Origin: Acidobacteriaceae bacterium
GTDB lineage: Bacteria; Acidobacteriota; Terriglobia; Terriglobales; Acidobacteriaceae
Direction of reading: 5' to 3'
NCBI GenBank assembly: GCA_903642265.1
Contig: CAHJWN010000023.1
Coordinates: forward strand, 1-49,759
DNA: 49,759 nt
A program made the position numbers and the translations under genes. The notes beneath the pieces were generated by a model that had not been told where the DNA came from, searched no databases, and worked only from the letters and a program-made list of their open reading frames with translations. Shown here one piece after another: positions 41,978-49,759 of this stretch (its first letter is position 1; every line of letters starts with the position of its first letter).

Positions 41978-43153
41978 CTAGTGTTCCTCGTGCAGGATCG
42001 ACTCATGCTCGCGCCGGTCTTTCTCCAGCAACTCCTTCCGCTTGGCTCCTTCCGCAACTGACCGCAACCCTGCCACCCGGCTCCATTGATCGGTCGTCTT
42101 CGGCTCCGCGATCCACTTTGCCACGGGCATCCCCAGGTATTCGGACAGCGCATGCGCATAAGGCTCATAGAGCGCCCGTATCTCCCGCAGCCGGTCCTCT
42201 GAAGCTGGATCACCGCAGAGGGCGATGTCCGTCTTGGTCAGCAGTCCGCAAAGTCTGCGGAAGTCCTCGCTCGGCAGGCGGTCGATCTTCAGCTGTTCCT
42301 GCCAGATTGGCCTCTCTTTCAGATGGAAGATCAGTACCAGGTCGACCAGCGCATGGCGAGCCATGGCAAACGTCAGCTGCGCTTGCCGCACCGGCGTACC
42401 CTGCAGGCTCGTAATGAGCAGCGAGCATGCATCCAGGATCGCCGTCAGCGCAGAGAGCCAGCTCTGGTTGTCATGCTGCGACCGGTAATAGCAAAGGATG
42501 GGATAGGAAACATGGGACTCCAGCAGCTCCGCCGCCCAACGCTCCCACTCCGCCAGCAAGATGGAGATTGCCTCCTCTCCTCCATCGAACCCATGCCGCC
42601 GAAGCAATTCGCCCGCTGTCGGCGGCGATCCTGCCCGCGCGTCCAGCAAGGCAATAGACACCTCGCGCTTCGAGAACGCCTGGTACAGCACGGGAAGATA
42701 CCCGATCACCAGTGCCACAAACCCCAGTCCGAACCCGGCCTCCGCAATGATCAGAGCACGCGCCACCAAGCTACGCGGTAAAACGTCCCCCAGCCCCAAC
42801 GTAAACAGCGTTGTTCCGCTTACATAGATGTCGCTGCGAAAGTGCTGCCAGTAGGTCACTGCCGGCGACCGTGTCATGTCCTGGAATGGCGATCCGATCG
42901 CAAAGTACAGCAGCGCAAATCCGATCATTAGCAGCGAAGCCCAGAGCGCCAGCAGGAGAATCAGCGAAAGTGGCCCGTAGATCCCATATGCTTCCTCGCG
43001 CAGGTTCTTGTCTTTTACCCGTTTCGCTAACCCTGCCCAGGATCCCCACGTAGCAATGAAAAACAGCCGCGTGATGCGCAGCCTCCCTGAAGGCCGTCGC
43101 GGCAGAATGATTGTCTGGAAGGTATCCAGGCCTACAGCCGTAAGAAAAAACAT
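41978..43153 (-). CDS. Two-TM potassium-channel-like membrane protein
   Basis: A 391-residue protein. Hydrophobic segments are GPLSLILLLALWASLLMIGFALLYF and, later, IAEAGFGLGFVALVIGYLPVL. Between them, TTLFTLGLGDVLP resembles the pore loop and filter of ion_trans_2 channels, but reads Leu-Gly-Leu-Gly-Asp rather than Val-Gly-Tyr-Gly-Asp. The C-terminal 220 residues are helical and cytoplasmic, with no recognisable domain. The ATG at 43153 lies inside a hydrophobic run that continues in frame. A CTG at 43180 preceded by AGGAGAAGAAAA is a likely earlier start, completing a first transmembrane helix (about LQIAALIFGMFFLTAVGL). Ion selectivity is unproven. Confidence 0.7.
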   Translation of the reverse strand: MFFLTAVGLDTFQTIILPRRPSGRLRITRLFFIATWGSWAGLAKRVKDKNLREEAYGIYGPLSLILLLALWASLLMIGFALLYFAIGSPFQDMTRSPAVTYWQHFRSDIYVSGTTLFTLGLGDVLPRSLVARALIIAEAGFGLGFVALVIGYLPVLYQAFSKREVSIALLDARAGSPPTAGELLRRHGFDGGEEAISILLAEWERWAAELLESHVSYPILCYYRSQHDNQSWLSALTAILDACSLLITSLQGTPVRQAQLTFAMARHALVDLVLIFHLKERPIWQEQLKIDRLPSEDFRRLCGLLTKTDIALCGDPASEDRLREIRALYEPYAHALSEYLGMPVAKWIAEPKTTDQWSRVAGLRSVAEGAKRKELLEKDRREHESILHEEH

Positions 43154-43380
43154 CCCGAATATCAGCGCCGCGATCTGCAGTTTTCTTCTCCTGAAACTCT
43201 CGTAACCATAGCATCCATGCAGGCAATTCTCTGTTCATGCCTCGCCTGCAATGTTGATTGTCAGACCGACCGCTCCTGAACTCAGGCGCTATAAATAAAT
43301 TGCTTTACGAATTCCCTTTCCAGAGCAAGCCGGTCCACTAGATCTGCAAAGACGGCGCCTATGTAACAGCGAGGTTCTTT

Positions 43381-43752
43381 ATGCAGCGAGTTCTCGTCGT
43401 TGACGATGAGCGTCTGACCGCCGATACTCTCGGTATCATCTTCAGGAAAAAAGGCTTTGAGACCTGCGTCGCTTACTCCGTCGATGCAGCCCTCGACTAC
43501 GTCGTCGATTTCAGACCTGACCTTATCGTCTGCGACATCACGATGCCCGACCGCGATGGCCTTGAGTTGATGGTAGAGGTTGCTCGTCGCGAACTGAACT
43601 GCAGCATTCTTGTCCTCACCGGCTATCTCACCAATCTCAGCCCCGTCCACGAGCAGATTCGCAGAATGACCCAGCGCACCCACGTTCTCACCAAGCCCTG
43701 TCCCCCTGAAGACCTGCTGCGCGAAGCACGCACAATCATGACCGCCATCTGA
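43381..43752 (+). CDS. Single-domain response regulator (CheY-like)
   Basis: A 123-residue receiver with no output domain. The acidic pair is Asp8/Asp9 (VVDDERLTADTL), the phospho-acceptor Asp is in LIVCDITMPDRDGLEL, the conserved Thr is in LVLTGYL, and the Lys is in VLTKPCPPEDLLR, so it should be phosphorylated. It has no adjacent histidine kinase, so its partner is encoded elsewhere. Single-domain receivers act by protein-protein contact in phosphorelays or signalling. A GAGG-type site lies just before the ATG. It is divergent from the potassium-channel-like gene. Confidence 0.9.
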   Translation: MQRVLVVDDERLTADTLGIIFRKKGFETCVAYSVDAALDYVVDFRPDLIVCDITMPDRDGLELMVEVARRELNCSILVLTGYLTNLSPVHEQIRRMTQRTHVLTKPCPPEDLLREARTIMTAI

Positions 43753-44098
43753 CAGGGTTTGTTTCGGCTGCTCACCACTCTTCCCAAGCGAAGTAAGATC
43801 CAGGCTGAGCCGGTGCAGCTAGAGTCCACGGCGCAGTGGAAGGACATGCGTTTGCGCTTACCGCTGCTGTTGAGAGCCTCATTCTGCGACGGTCCCACTG
43901 TCCTTAAAGTGCAAGAAAGCGCCCCTCGACTCCCCACGCGTGTCTGCATCGTTCTGCCATCATCCTGGGCTCAGCGAGAGTCCCCGCGTGCCCCGAATCC
44001 GTCCTGACGGCGCGGTCTTTTCACGTCATGCTTTTCACCAACAGCGCGTCTCGACCCGGACACGTAGTCCACTGCGCCGATGCTATCCTTCAGTCTGT
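43753..44098. other. 346-base gene-free stretch upstream of xseA
   Basis: No gene is evident. The xseA frame stays open back to 43940, but the extra codons do not resemble the family. TATCCT (44090-44095) immediately before the ATG at 44099 is a possible -10 box for a near-leaderless message. CTCATTCTG (about 43880) is similar to acidobacterial dispersed repeats. Confidence 0.4.
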
Positions 44099-45631
44099 AT
44101 GGCCGCTGGAGATAGTCCGTCCCAAACCACCGACACGCTCGCCAGCCTGCGCCGTAAGTCCCGTCCTGCCCGCCCTATCCAGCCCGATCTCTTCTCCACC
44201 CCGCCGTCTCCAAGCTCTCAAAAAGCCGTCACTCTGAATGCAGCTAAAAACCCCGTAGTTTCTTCTTCAGTAGCCGTCGAACCCGCCCCCGAGAGGCCTG
44301 AGCGCCGCATCTTCTCCGTTCGAGCGCTCGTCTCCGACATTCGCTTCCGCACCGAATCCGCTTACGCCGACATCTGGGTTGAGGGCGAGATCTCCAACTG
44401 CCGCCCCGCCGCCTCCGGTCACATCTACTTCACGCTCAAAGACGGCGAAGCCCAGCTCCCCATCGTCCTCTTCCGGCGTCAGGCTCAGCTGCTCCGCTTT
44501 CGCCCCCAGGATGGCCTCGCCGTCCTTGTTCGCGGCCGTATCTCGATCTATGAATCGCGTGGCCAGCTTCAGCTCATCGCCGAGACCATGGAACCTCGCG
44601 GCGCAGGCGCCCTCCAACTCGCCTTTGAGCAGCTCAAGCGCCGCCTCGCCGTGGAAGGTCTCTTCGAGGCCGCCCGCAAGCGTCCGCTTCCCACTTTCCC
44701 GCACTGCGTCGGCGTCATCACCTCGCCTACCGGGGCCGTCATCCGCGACATTGTCACCGTTGTCCGCCGCCGCCACGCCTGCCTCAATCTCCTTGTCTAT
44801 CCCGCCATCATGCAGGGCAATGCCAGTCCGCAATCCGTCATCGCCGGCATCCGCTGGTTCAATGCCCACCCGGAGAAGAGCGATATCATCCTTATCGCCC
44901 GTGGCGGAGGCTCAATCGAAGACCTGGCCGCCTTCAACGACGAGTCTCTGGCCCGCGCCATCGCTGCATCGTCGCTCCCCATCGTCTCCGCCATCGGCCA
45001 TGAGACTGACTTCACCATCTCCGATTTCGTCGCCGACCTCCGTGCTGCAACGCCATCGGCTGCAGCGGAGCTCATCACTGCCGCCCAGCATCGAATTGAA
45101 GATCGTGTCCACGGGCTCTCCGCCCGTCTCCTCCGCTCCGCCAACTTCAGCCTCATGCAGGCCCGGGAGCGCTACACCCGGCTGTCGGCCGATGCCGTCC
45201 TTACGCGTCTCCACGACTCGCTCTACCGGCGCGAGCAGCGCATCGACGATCTCAACTACCGTGCTGAATCGGCCATTAACCGCCGAGTCCGCATGCCCGC
45301 TGCCCGGCTTGCTGCCATGACCGCGCGCCTTCAGCAGCAGGCTCCCACTGTTCGCCTCTCCACAGCCCATCGTCGCCTGGGACGCGCCGAAGCCGCCCTG
45401 ACCCGTGCCGGGGCGAGTCTCTTCACCGTTCGCCGCACCCGCCTCGCGCGCGCCGCAACGCGTCTCGAAGCGCTCAGTCCGCTCGCCGTCCTCAACCGCG
45501 GCTACGCCCTTGTCTATTCGGAGACGGGAAGCATCCTGCGGAGCGCCGCCGAAACCGTCGCAGGCCAGCAGATCCGCGCCCGCCTCGCAGCCGGCACTTT
45601 TACCGCCACAGTTTTGGAGACTCACGAATGA
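44099..45631 (+). CDS. xseA: Exodeoxyribonuclease VII large subunit
   Basis: A 510-residue XseA from the ATG at 44099. The OB-fold N-terminal domain includes IWVEGEISNCRPAASGHIYF and LVRGRISIYESRGQLQLIAE. The catalytic core contains VGVITSPTGAVIRDI, ARGGGSIEDLAAFND (Arg) and SAIGHETDFTISDFVADLRA (His and Asp). The C-terminal coiled coil ends with NRGYALVYSE. The enzyme trims single-stranded DNA to oligonucleotides in repair. About 75 N-terminal residues are an extension with a repeat-like AVTLNAAKNP. No small-subunit gene (xseB) is adjacent. It overlaps glmM by four bases. Confidence 0.95.
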   Translation: MAAGDSPSQTTDTLASLRRKSRPARPIQPDLFSTPPSPSSQKAVTLNAAKNPVVSSSVAVEPAPERPERRIFSVRALVSDIRFRTESAYADIWVEGEISNCRPAASGHIYFTLKDGEAQLPIVLFRRQAQLLRFRPQDGLAVLVRGRISIYESRGQLQLIAETMEPRGAGALQLAFEQLKRRLAVEGLFEAARKRPLPTFPHCVGVITSPTGAVIRDIVTVVRRRHACLNLLVYPAIMQGNASPQSVIAGIRWFNAHPEKSDIILIARGGGSIEDLAAFNDESLARAIAASSLPIVSAIGHETDFTISDFVADLRAATPSAAAELITAAQHRIEDRVHGLSARLLRSANFSLMQARERYTRLSADAVLTRLHDSLYRREQRIDDLNYRAESAINRRVRMPAARLAAMTARLQQQAPTVRLSTAHRRLGRAEAALTRAGASLFTVRRTRLARAATRLEALSPLAVLNRGYALVYSETGSILRSAAETVAGQQIRARLAAGTFTATVLETHE

Positions 45632-47142
45632 AGAAGCTCTTCGGCACCGACGGCATCCGCGCTGTCGCCGGCCAGGCCCCGCTCGACACCCGCACCATCT
45701 ACGCCGTAGGCCTCGCCCTCGCCCGCCACCTCCATGCGAGTACAGAAGACCGTCCTTCTGAGCGGACGGAAGGATCACCGCACCTTGCTTCTGATCCTGG
45801 CCCCCGCGTACTGATCGGTATGGACACGCGCGAATCTTCTACATGGATCGCCGCCACCCTTACCTCTGGCCTCATTGCTGGAGGCGCGACTGTCGAATCC
45901 GCCGGCATCATCACCACGCCCGGTGTAGCTTACCTCGCCGCCAGCCGGGGATTTGCCGCAGGCATTGTCATCTCCGCCTCCCATAATCCCTGGGAAGACA
46001 ACGGTATCAAGCTCTTCGGCCCTGACGGGTTCAAGCTCCCTGACACCACCGAACTCGCGATTGAATCCGAAATCTTCAAGCAGCTCGCTAAGTCTGACGC
46101 CCACCTCGCCGACGAAGGCATCATCTCGCCCGAGCAAACCTCGAACAGGGATCTCATCTCGCCCGAGCAAAGTGAACGGACAGCCCCCCCCAGTTCTTCT
46201 TTGCCGGAGCAGCGAAACATCACCGCCCCCACCCCTAACGAAGCCGACCGCCTCGCTTACATCAACTTTCTTCTTACCTCCGTCCCCAACCTTTCCCTCG
46301 CCAGCCACAAGATTGTCATCGACTGCGCGAATGGAGCTGCCTCTTCCATCGCTCCGCAACTCTTTGCGACTCTCATCGAGCGGGGCGGCGGCGAAATCCA
46401 CATAACCCACGCCTCCCCCTCTGGCCGCAACATCAACGAGCACTGCGGGGCTCTGCACCCCACCATCGTTGCTCAGGAAGTCGTTCAGCAGAAGGCCACC
46501 CTCGGCATCACCTTCGATGGCGACGCCGACCGCGCGCTCTTCGCCGACCACCACGGAAACGTAATCAACGGCGACGCCGTCCTGCTCCTCGCCGCCCGCG
46601 ATCTATCTGCCCGCGGGCTGCTACACGATACGACGGTAGTTGCGACAACCATGTCCAACATGGGCCTTGAAGCCGCCCTTAAGCGCTCCGGCATAAAGAT
46701 GCTTCGCGCCCCCGTGGGCGATAAGTATGTTCTCGAGCAGATGCTCTCCACCGGCGCTTCCCTCGGCGGGGAACAATCCGGCCACATCATCTTCTCTGGC
46801 CGCAGCACCACTGGCGACGGCCTCCTCACCGCCCTCCTTCTACTGGACATCATGCATAGAGCGGGAAAGTCTTTGGCCGAATTGACGGCCGACCTCAAGA
46901 CCTTCCCCCAGGTGATCGTCAACATCAAGGTCCGCGCGAAGCCGCCTCTCAACCTGATCCCCACTGTTGCTGCTGCGATCGCCGCCGCCGAGAACGAGCT
47001 TGCCGACACGGGCCGCGTCGTCATCCGCTACTCCGGCACTGAGTCCCTGGCTCGCGTAATGATCGAAGCCGAATCCGAGCCCCTCATGCGCCACCACGCC
47101 GACACCATCGCTGCCGCCATCCGCAGAGAACTCGGTGTCTAA
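45628..47142 (+). CDS. glmM: Phosphoglucosamine mutase
   Basis: A 504-residue GlmM (E. coli has 445) that converts glucosamine-6-phosphate to glucosamine-1-phosphate for peptidoglycan and lipopolysaccharide. The catalytic phosphoserine is Ser117 in VISASHNPWEDNG, the metal loop is FDGDADRALF around residue 297, the sugar loop is GGEQSGHIIF, and the phosphate loop is RYSGTESLARVM. Two insertions account for the extra length. One (about residues 40-58) lies before LIGMDTRES. The other (about residues 165-205) contains two copies of ISPEQ. It is translationally coupled to xseA by the ATGA overlap. The inserts look repeat-derived; activity should be retained as they avoid the core motifs. Confidence 0.95.
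   Translation: MKKLFGTDGIRAVAGQAPLDTRTIYAVGLALARHLHASTEDRPSERTEGSPHLASDPGPRVLIGMDTRESSTWIAATLTSGLIAGGATVESAGIITTPGVAYLAASRGFAAGIVISASHNPWEDNGIKLFGPDGFKLPDTTELAIESEIFKQLAKSDAHLADEGIISPEQTSNRDLISPEQSERTAPPSSSLPEQRNITAPTPNEADRLAYINFLLTSVPNLSLASHKIVIDCANGAASSIAPQLFATLIERGGGEIHITHASPSGRNINEHCGALHPTIVAQEVVQQKATLGITFDGDADRALFADHHGNVINGDAVLLLAARDLSARGLLHDTTVVATTMSNMGLEAALKRSGIKMLRAPVGDKYVLEQMLSTGASLGGEQSGHIIFSGRSTTGDGLLTALLLLDIMHRAGKSLAELTADLKTFPQVIVNIKVRAKPPLNLIPTVAAAIAAAENELADTGRVVIRYSGTESLARVMIEAESEPLMRHHADTIAAAIRRELGV
46122..46171 (+). repeat. Imperfect 33-bp tandem unit within glmM
   Basis: The 17-base string CATCTCGCCCGAGCAAA occurs at 46122-46138 and 46155-46171, a 33-base (11-codon) period. 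The two units encode ISPEQTSNRDL and ISPEQSERTA. It explains part of the second glmM insertion and preserves frame. Confidence 0.85.
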
Positions 47143-47336
47143 GAATATTCCTGGTTGGAATCGCTGAAGAAGCAGTCGCGGTCCGAGACGTCATTCCGGG
47201 TTCAGCTACGAGGCCAGTCGGGGCGTATCGAGTACGGCCGGCTGTCAAGCCTATCAACGATCCAAGAGGTTAGATCACTTACAAATCTGAGTGCCACAGT
47301 CACAAGCTGAGATGTGCGTTCTAGAGGGCTGCAGCA

Positions 47337-48413
47337 CTATATCCCCGGCCACCACATCACACACAGGCCCGCCACTGTTCCCAACCCTGCAACCGCCCCT
47401 GCCAGCTTCAACCCGGTCTTCCTTCCCACTAACTGCGACATGGCCGTCAGCGAATAAACGCTCACAGGCCCCAACGTACACAGCAGTGCCACCACATACG
47501 CCGCTGGAGCGCCCGCCCGGTACAGCACAAACGCCAACGCAACATCGAGCGCCATCGGCACCGGGAGCAGCGTCCCCAGCACCGCCACCGCAATCACCCC
47601 GATCACCGACACCGGCACATGCGTCCCATACGCAGGTATAGCTACGGCCATCATGGCCCCCAGCACCGCTGCCAGCAGCATCCACGGCAGCGTCAACCAG
47701 GTCAGCCGCAGCAGATTTCGCACGTAACGCTCTGAAAGCGAAATCAGCCGGGCCCCCAACCCGCGGTTTGTCTCAAACGCGGGTATTTCAAGAATTTTTC
47801 GCTTGTTCTCCGCCACAAGCAGGGGCAGGCATGCCAGCAGTACTGCCGGCACCGCAACTCGCCACAGCGCCAGGTGCAGCGGAAACAGCACGAATGTCAT
47901 TGCCACTACCACCGGGTTGAAGCTCGGAGAACTGATCATCGCCGCCAGGGTCAATCGGGTACTCGCGCCGCCCACAATCATGCTCTGCGCTACCGGCGTC
48001 GCGCAGTTCGTGCACACCCCCAACGGGGCGCCCGCAACCGCTCCGCATAGAACATTCCCCACAGCAGAATCAAACCGACGCGGTACAGCCGCACCAGCCA
48101 TCAGCGTCATCAACGCCGCGCCGAACGGCAGCGCAAAGTACATTCCAAAGCGATTGGTATAAAGCCAGTTCACGCTGGTCCGGGCCACTCGCTCAGCCAC
48201 CGGCATCTCCGGTGTTACCTTCAGGAGCGCGTCGAACGAGATCGTCCCCGCCACCTTCACTCCGCTACCGCTGTGCAGCTTCTTCAGCAGCGCCGGATAC
48301 CGCTGCTGGCTCCAAAAGATCATGGCGATACTTACTGCCAGCAGAAGGGCAAGCGAGGTCTCAAGGCTTAACCGGCGGCGAACGGCCGGAACCACAAACG
48401 ATGTCGTTGACAT
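47337..48413 (-). CDS. Permease of the YraQ/DUF318-like family
   Basis: A 358-residue permease from the ATG at 48413; an upstream TTG would add three residues. About eight transmembrane segments are predicted, including FALPFGAALMTLMAG, VVVAMTFVLFPLHLALW, WMLLAAVLGAMMAVAI and PVSVIGVIAVAVLGTLLPVP. A conserved Cys-x2-Cys-containing loop (LGVCTNCATPVAQSM) and NPVVVAMTF are typical of DUF318/ArsP-type permeases, which may carry oxyanions, organoarsenicals or thiol compounds. No arsenic-resistance gene is adjacent, so the substrate is open. It follows the GT4 gene on the same strand, 67 bases downstream. Confidence 0.75.
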   Translation of the reverse strand: MSTTSFVVPAVRRRLSLETSLALLLAVSIAMIFWSQQRYPALLKKLHSGSGVKVAGTISFDALLKVTPEMPVAERVARTSVNWLYTNRFGMYFALPFGAALMTLMAGAAVPRRFDSAVGNVLCGAVAGAPLGVCTNCATPVAQSMIVGGASTRLTLAAMISSPSFNPVVVAMTFVLFPLHLALWRVAVPAVLLACLPLLVAENKRKILEIPAFETNRGLGARLISLSERYVRNLLRLTWLTLPWMLLAAVLGAMMAVAIPAYGTHVPVSVIGVIAVAVLGTLLPVPMALDVALAFVLYRAGAPAAYVVALLCTLGPVSVYSLTAMSQLVGRKTGLKLAGAVAGLGTVAGLCVMWWPGI

Positions 48414-48479
48414 AGGCCACAAGTATGGCCATCGAGTGACAACCTGACATCCACCAGAAGATTGAGATTAGCTAAGCCG

Positions 48480-49670
48480 TCAAGCGCTGAAGTCAGCCCG
48501 TAATGTGCCGAGGCCAGCTCTAGCCTTCACCACCAAGCTTTCCGCGACAGCAATCAGGTGGTCGGCGTACGCCTCCCAATTCAATCTCGCCTCAAAGTCC
48601 TGGCGCGCCGCATGTGCCATCTGGGTGTACCTTGGCCGGTCGGCGTAGACACTCGCAATCCAGTCGGCAAAGGTCTTTGGTGAACTGTTCGGCGGAAGCA
48701 GCAGCCCCCAGCTCTCCGTCACGACCGAAGGTACACCGCCGGTTGCTACCGCGACTGCGGGCAGTCCGAATACAGCCGCTTCGCAGAACACGATGCCATA
48801 AGCCTCGGCTTCCGATGGCGTCAGGAAAAAGTCGCACTGCTCAAACAACGCGCGCAGCTTCTGTGCTTCGTCCGGCTTGTTCTTCCACAGTGGTCCATGC
48901 ACCTTCACAAAGGGTGGGAAAGGCCCGGGCGGCCTACAACCAACAATGTTCAACTCGACTTCAAGGCCGCGCCCCGCCAGTTCCTCAACGATTGCCACGG
49001 CAAGCGGTCCGCCCTTGCGCTCCCACTCTTTGCCAATAAAGAGAAATCGGCAGATCCCGCTACCTTTTTTTGCGATCAGCTCCGCAACGCCGGCGCTTAC
49101 AGGCGGCGACGCAATGCTGGCTCCGAAACCGGCAACGCTCATTTGCTCTGCGGGGTAGCCATACAGGCTCCTGGCGCCCTCTGCACCCCAGTCGGAGGCA
49201 TAGATGACATGGCTGGTCTTCACCAGACCCAGCTTATCCAGCTTGATACCGTTCCTGATGCTCTCATCTGCCAGTTCGCCATTCTTGTAGCTGTCGTAGT
49301 AGTCGACGAGGCTCTCGAATGTGGCATCCTGGATTGCGATTACAGGCCGGGTGGTCTCAAAGTAAGCGATTTCCGGTAGCAGGAAGGTAAGCACCACATC
49401 ATAAGGTTCTGCCTGCTTTGCGAAGCTCTCCGCGATCTTTGCCCGTTTCCGCTGTGTAGCCGGGTCACGCGACTGTTGGAAGACCTTCTTGAAGAGCTTG
49501 CTATAGATGACATACTTAATGCGCGCCGACAGAAAAGGCCTGGGGTGTATTGGCGGCGGCACAATCACTTCGTGCCCCTTGTTTCGAAGCATGTTGATGA
49601 CGGTCGCGGGGGTGTTTGACCACGTCTTTTCATCCATCATGTCTAAATAGTGAAAGGAAAAAAAGCGCAT
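48480..49670 (-). CDS. Family 4 glycosyltransferase
   Basis: A 396-residue GT-B-fold enzyme. The N-terminal domain begins MRFFSFHYLDMMDEKTW and contains TFLLPEIAYFETTRPVIAIQ. The donor domain includes RFLFIGKEWERKGG and the EX7E motif EAYGIVFCEAAVFG, followed by LPAVAVATGGVPSVV. These are features of retaining GT4 transferases that use nucleotide sugars, often in capsule, exopolysaccharide or lipopolysaccharide synthesis. The acceptor and donor are unknown. AGAGGGATATCCCACG precedes the ATG. Only the permease gene is linked on the same strand in this window; the upstream neighbours lie beyond it. Confidence 0.88.
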   Translation of the reverse strand: MRFFSFHYLDMMDEKTWSNTPATVINMLRNKGHEVIVPPPIHPRPFLSARIKYVIYSKLFKKVFQQSRDPATQRKRAKIAESFAKQAEPYDVVLTFLLPEIAYFETTRPVIAIQDATFESLVDYYDSYKNGELADESIRNGIKLDKLGLVKTSHVIYASDWGAEGARSLYGYPAEQMSVAGFGASIASPPVSAGVAELIAKKGSGICRFLFIGKEWERKGGPLAVAIVEELAGRGLEVELNIVGCRPPGPFPPFVKVHGPLWKNKPDEAQKLRALFEQCDFFLTPSEAEAYGIVFCEAAVFGLPAVAVATGGVPSVVTESWGLLLPPNSSPKTFADWIASVYADRPRYTQMAHAARQDFEARLNWEAYADHLIAVAESLVVKARAGLGTLRADFSA

Positions 49671-49759
49671 CGTGGGATATCCCTCTAAAGTGTAGAACTC
49701 GCCACATTCTATCCGAGATGCTTTAACGCGCAGTGTCAGCCCCCGGTCATACGGTGGCG

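Noticed and set aside
44379..45320. Plus-strand ORF of 313 codons inside xseA in another frame
   Set aside because: Pro/Ser/Arg-rich composition and overlap with the XseA core show it is a frame shadow.
1..49759. CRISPR arrays, prophage or insertion sequences
   Set aside because: No repeat-spacer pattern, integrase, transposase or terminal inverted repeats of an IS were found by eye; only short stem-loop repeats are present.

Overview
The window looks like chromosomal DNA from an acidobacterium, most likely of the Acidobacteriaceae (the Granulicella/Terriglobus/Edaphobacter type). This rests on the GC-rich coding sequence, a VWFA-related protein of the type typical of Acidobacteria (25300-26334), a small secreted DUF5818-like protein (4171-4560), a membrane protein family beginning MLDVHVPE (10604-11419), and short dispersed repeats of the kind seen in these genomes. 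The assignment comes from family recognition only. I found no rRNA, convincing tRNA, CRISPR array, prophage or intact insertion sequence.

Layout. 1-910 (minus): the 5' end of an unknown membrane protein and an RNase HI-type protein. 1043-4560 (plus): an envelope-stress-like set of ECF sigma factor, anti-sigma factor with HEAT-like repeats, secreted double-PDZ protein and small secreted protein. 4577-5962: a truncated VOC/glyoxalase remnant in frame with a radical SAM enzyme, closed by a strong bidirectional terminator. 6048-10539: DsbA-like protein (minus), TolC-like channel, MFS transporter and an anchored protein. 10604-11943: a membrane protein that runs antisense into a decayed PIN toxin/antitoxin pair. 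11982-18574 (minus): phosphoenolpyruvate carboxylase, a pseudo-receiver/DUF3052 fusion, a type Vd patatin autotransporter and a small protein. 18866-20797: Trm112-like protein, folD and coaE. 20810-26334: polytopic membrane protein, HtrA protease, small membrane protein, zinc-ribbon M50 protease and VWFA protein. 26365-29646 (minus): TreZ and a GH1-like hydrolase. 29790-36652 (plus): DUF374 acyltransferase, queA, an intact VapBC pair with a palindromic operator, polA and a secreted protein. 36783-40550 (minus): M1 peptidase and two metallo-beta-lactamase-fold paralogues, one of which lacks its first zinc-ligand motif. 40950-49670: TPR protein, potassium-channel-like protein, response regulator, xseA-glmM, a permease and a GT4 glycosyltransferase.

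How the genes fit together. Housekeeping genes (ppc, folD, coaE, queA, polA, xseA, glmM) are interleaved with envelope genes (HtrA, PDZ, M50, DsbA, TolC, type Vd secretion, DUF374). No large transferred island is visible. The accessory interest lies in toxin-antitoxin remnants beside an intact VapBC, in repeat-like insertions absorbed into the coding sequences of polA, glmM, xseA and the acyltransferase gene, and in unusual fusions or degenerate paralogues: pseudo-receiver/DUF3052, zinc-ribbon/M50, HEAT/anti-sigma and the catalytically altered MBL paralogue.
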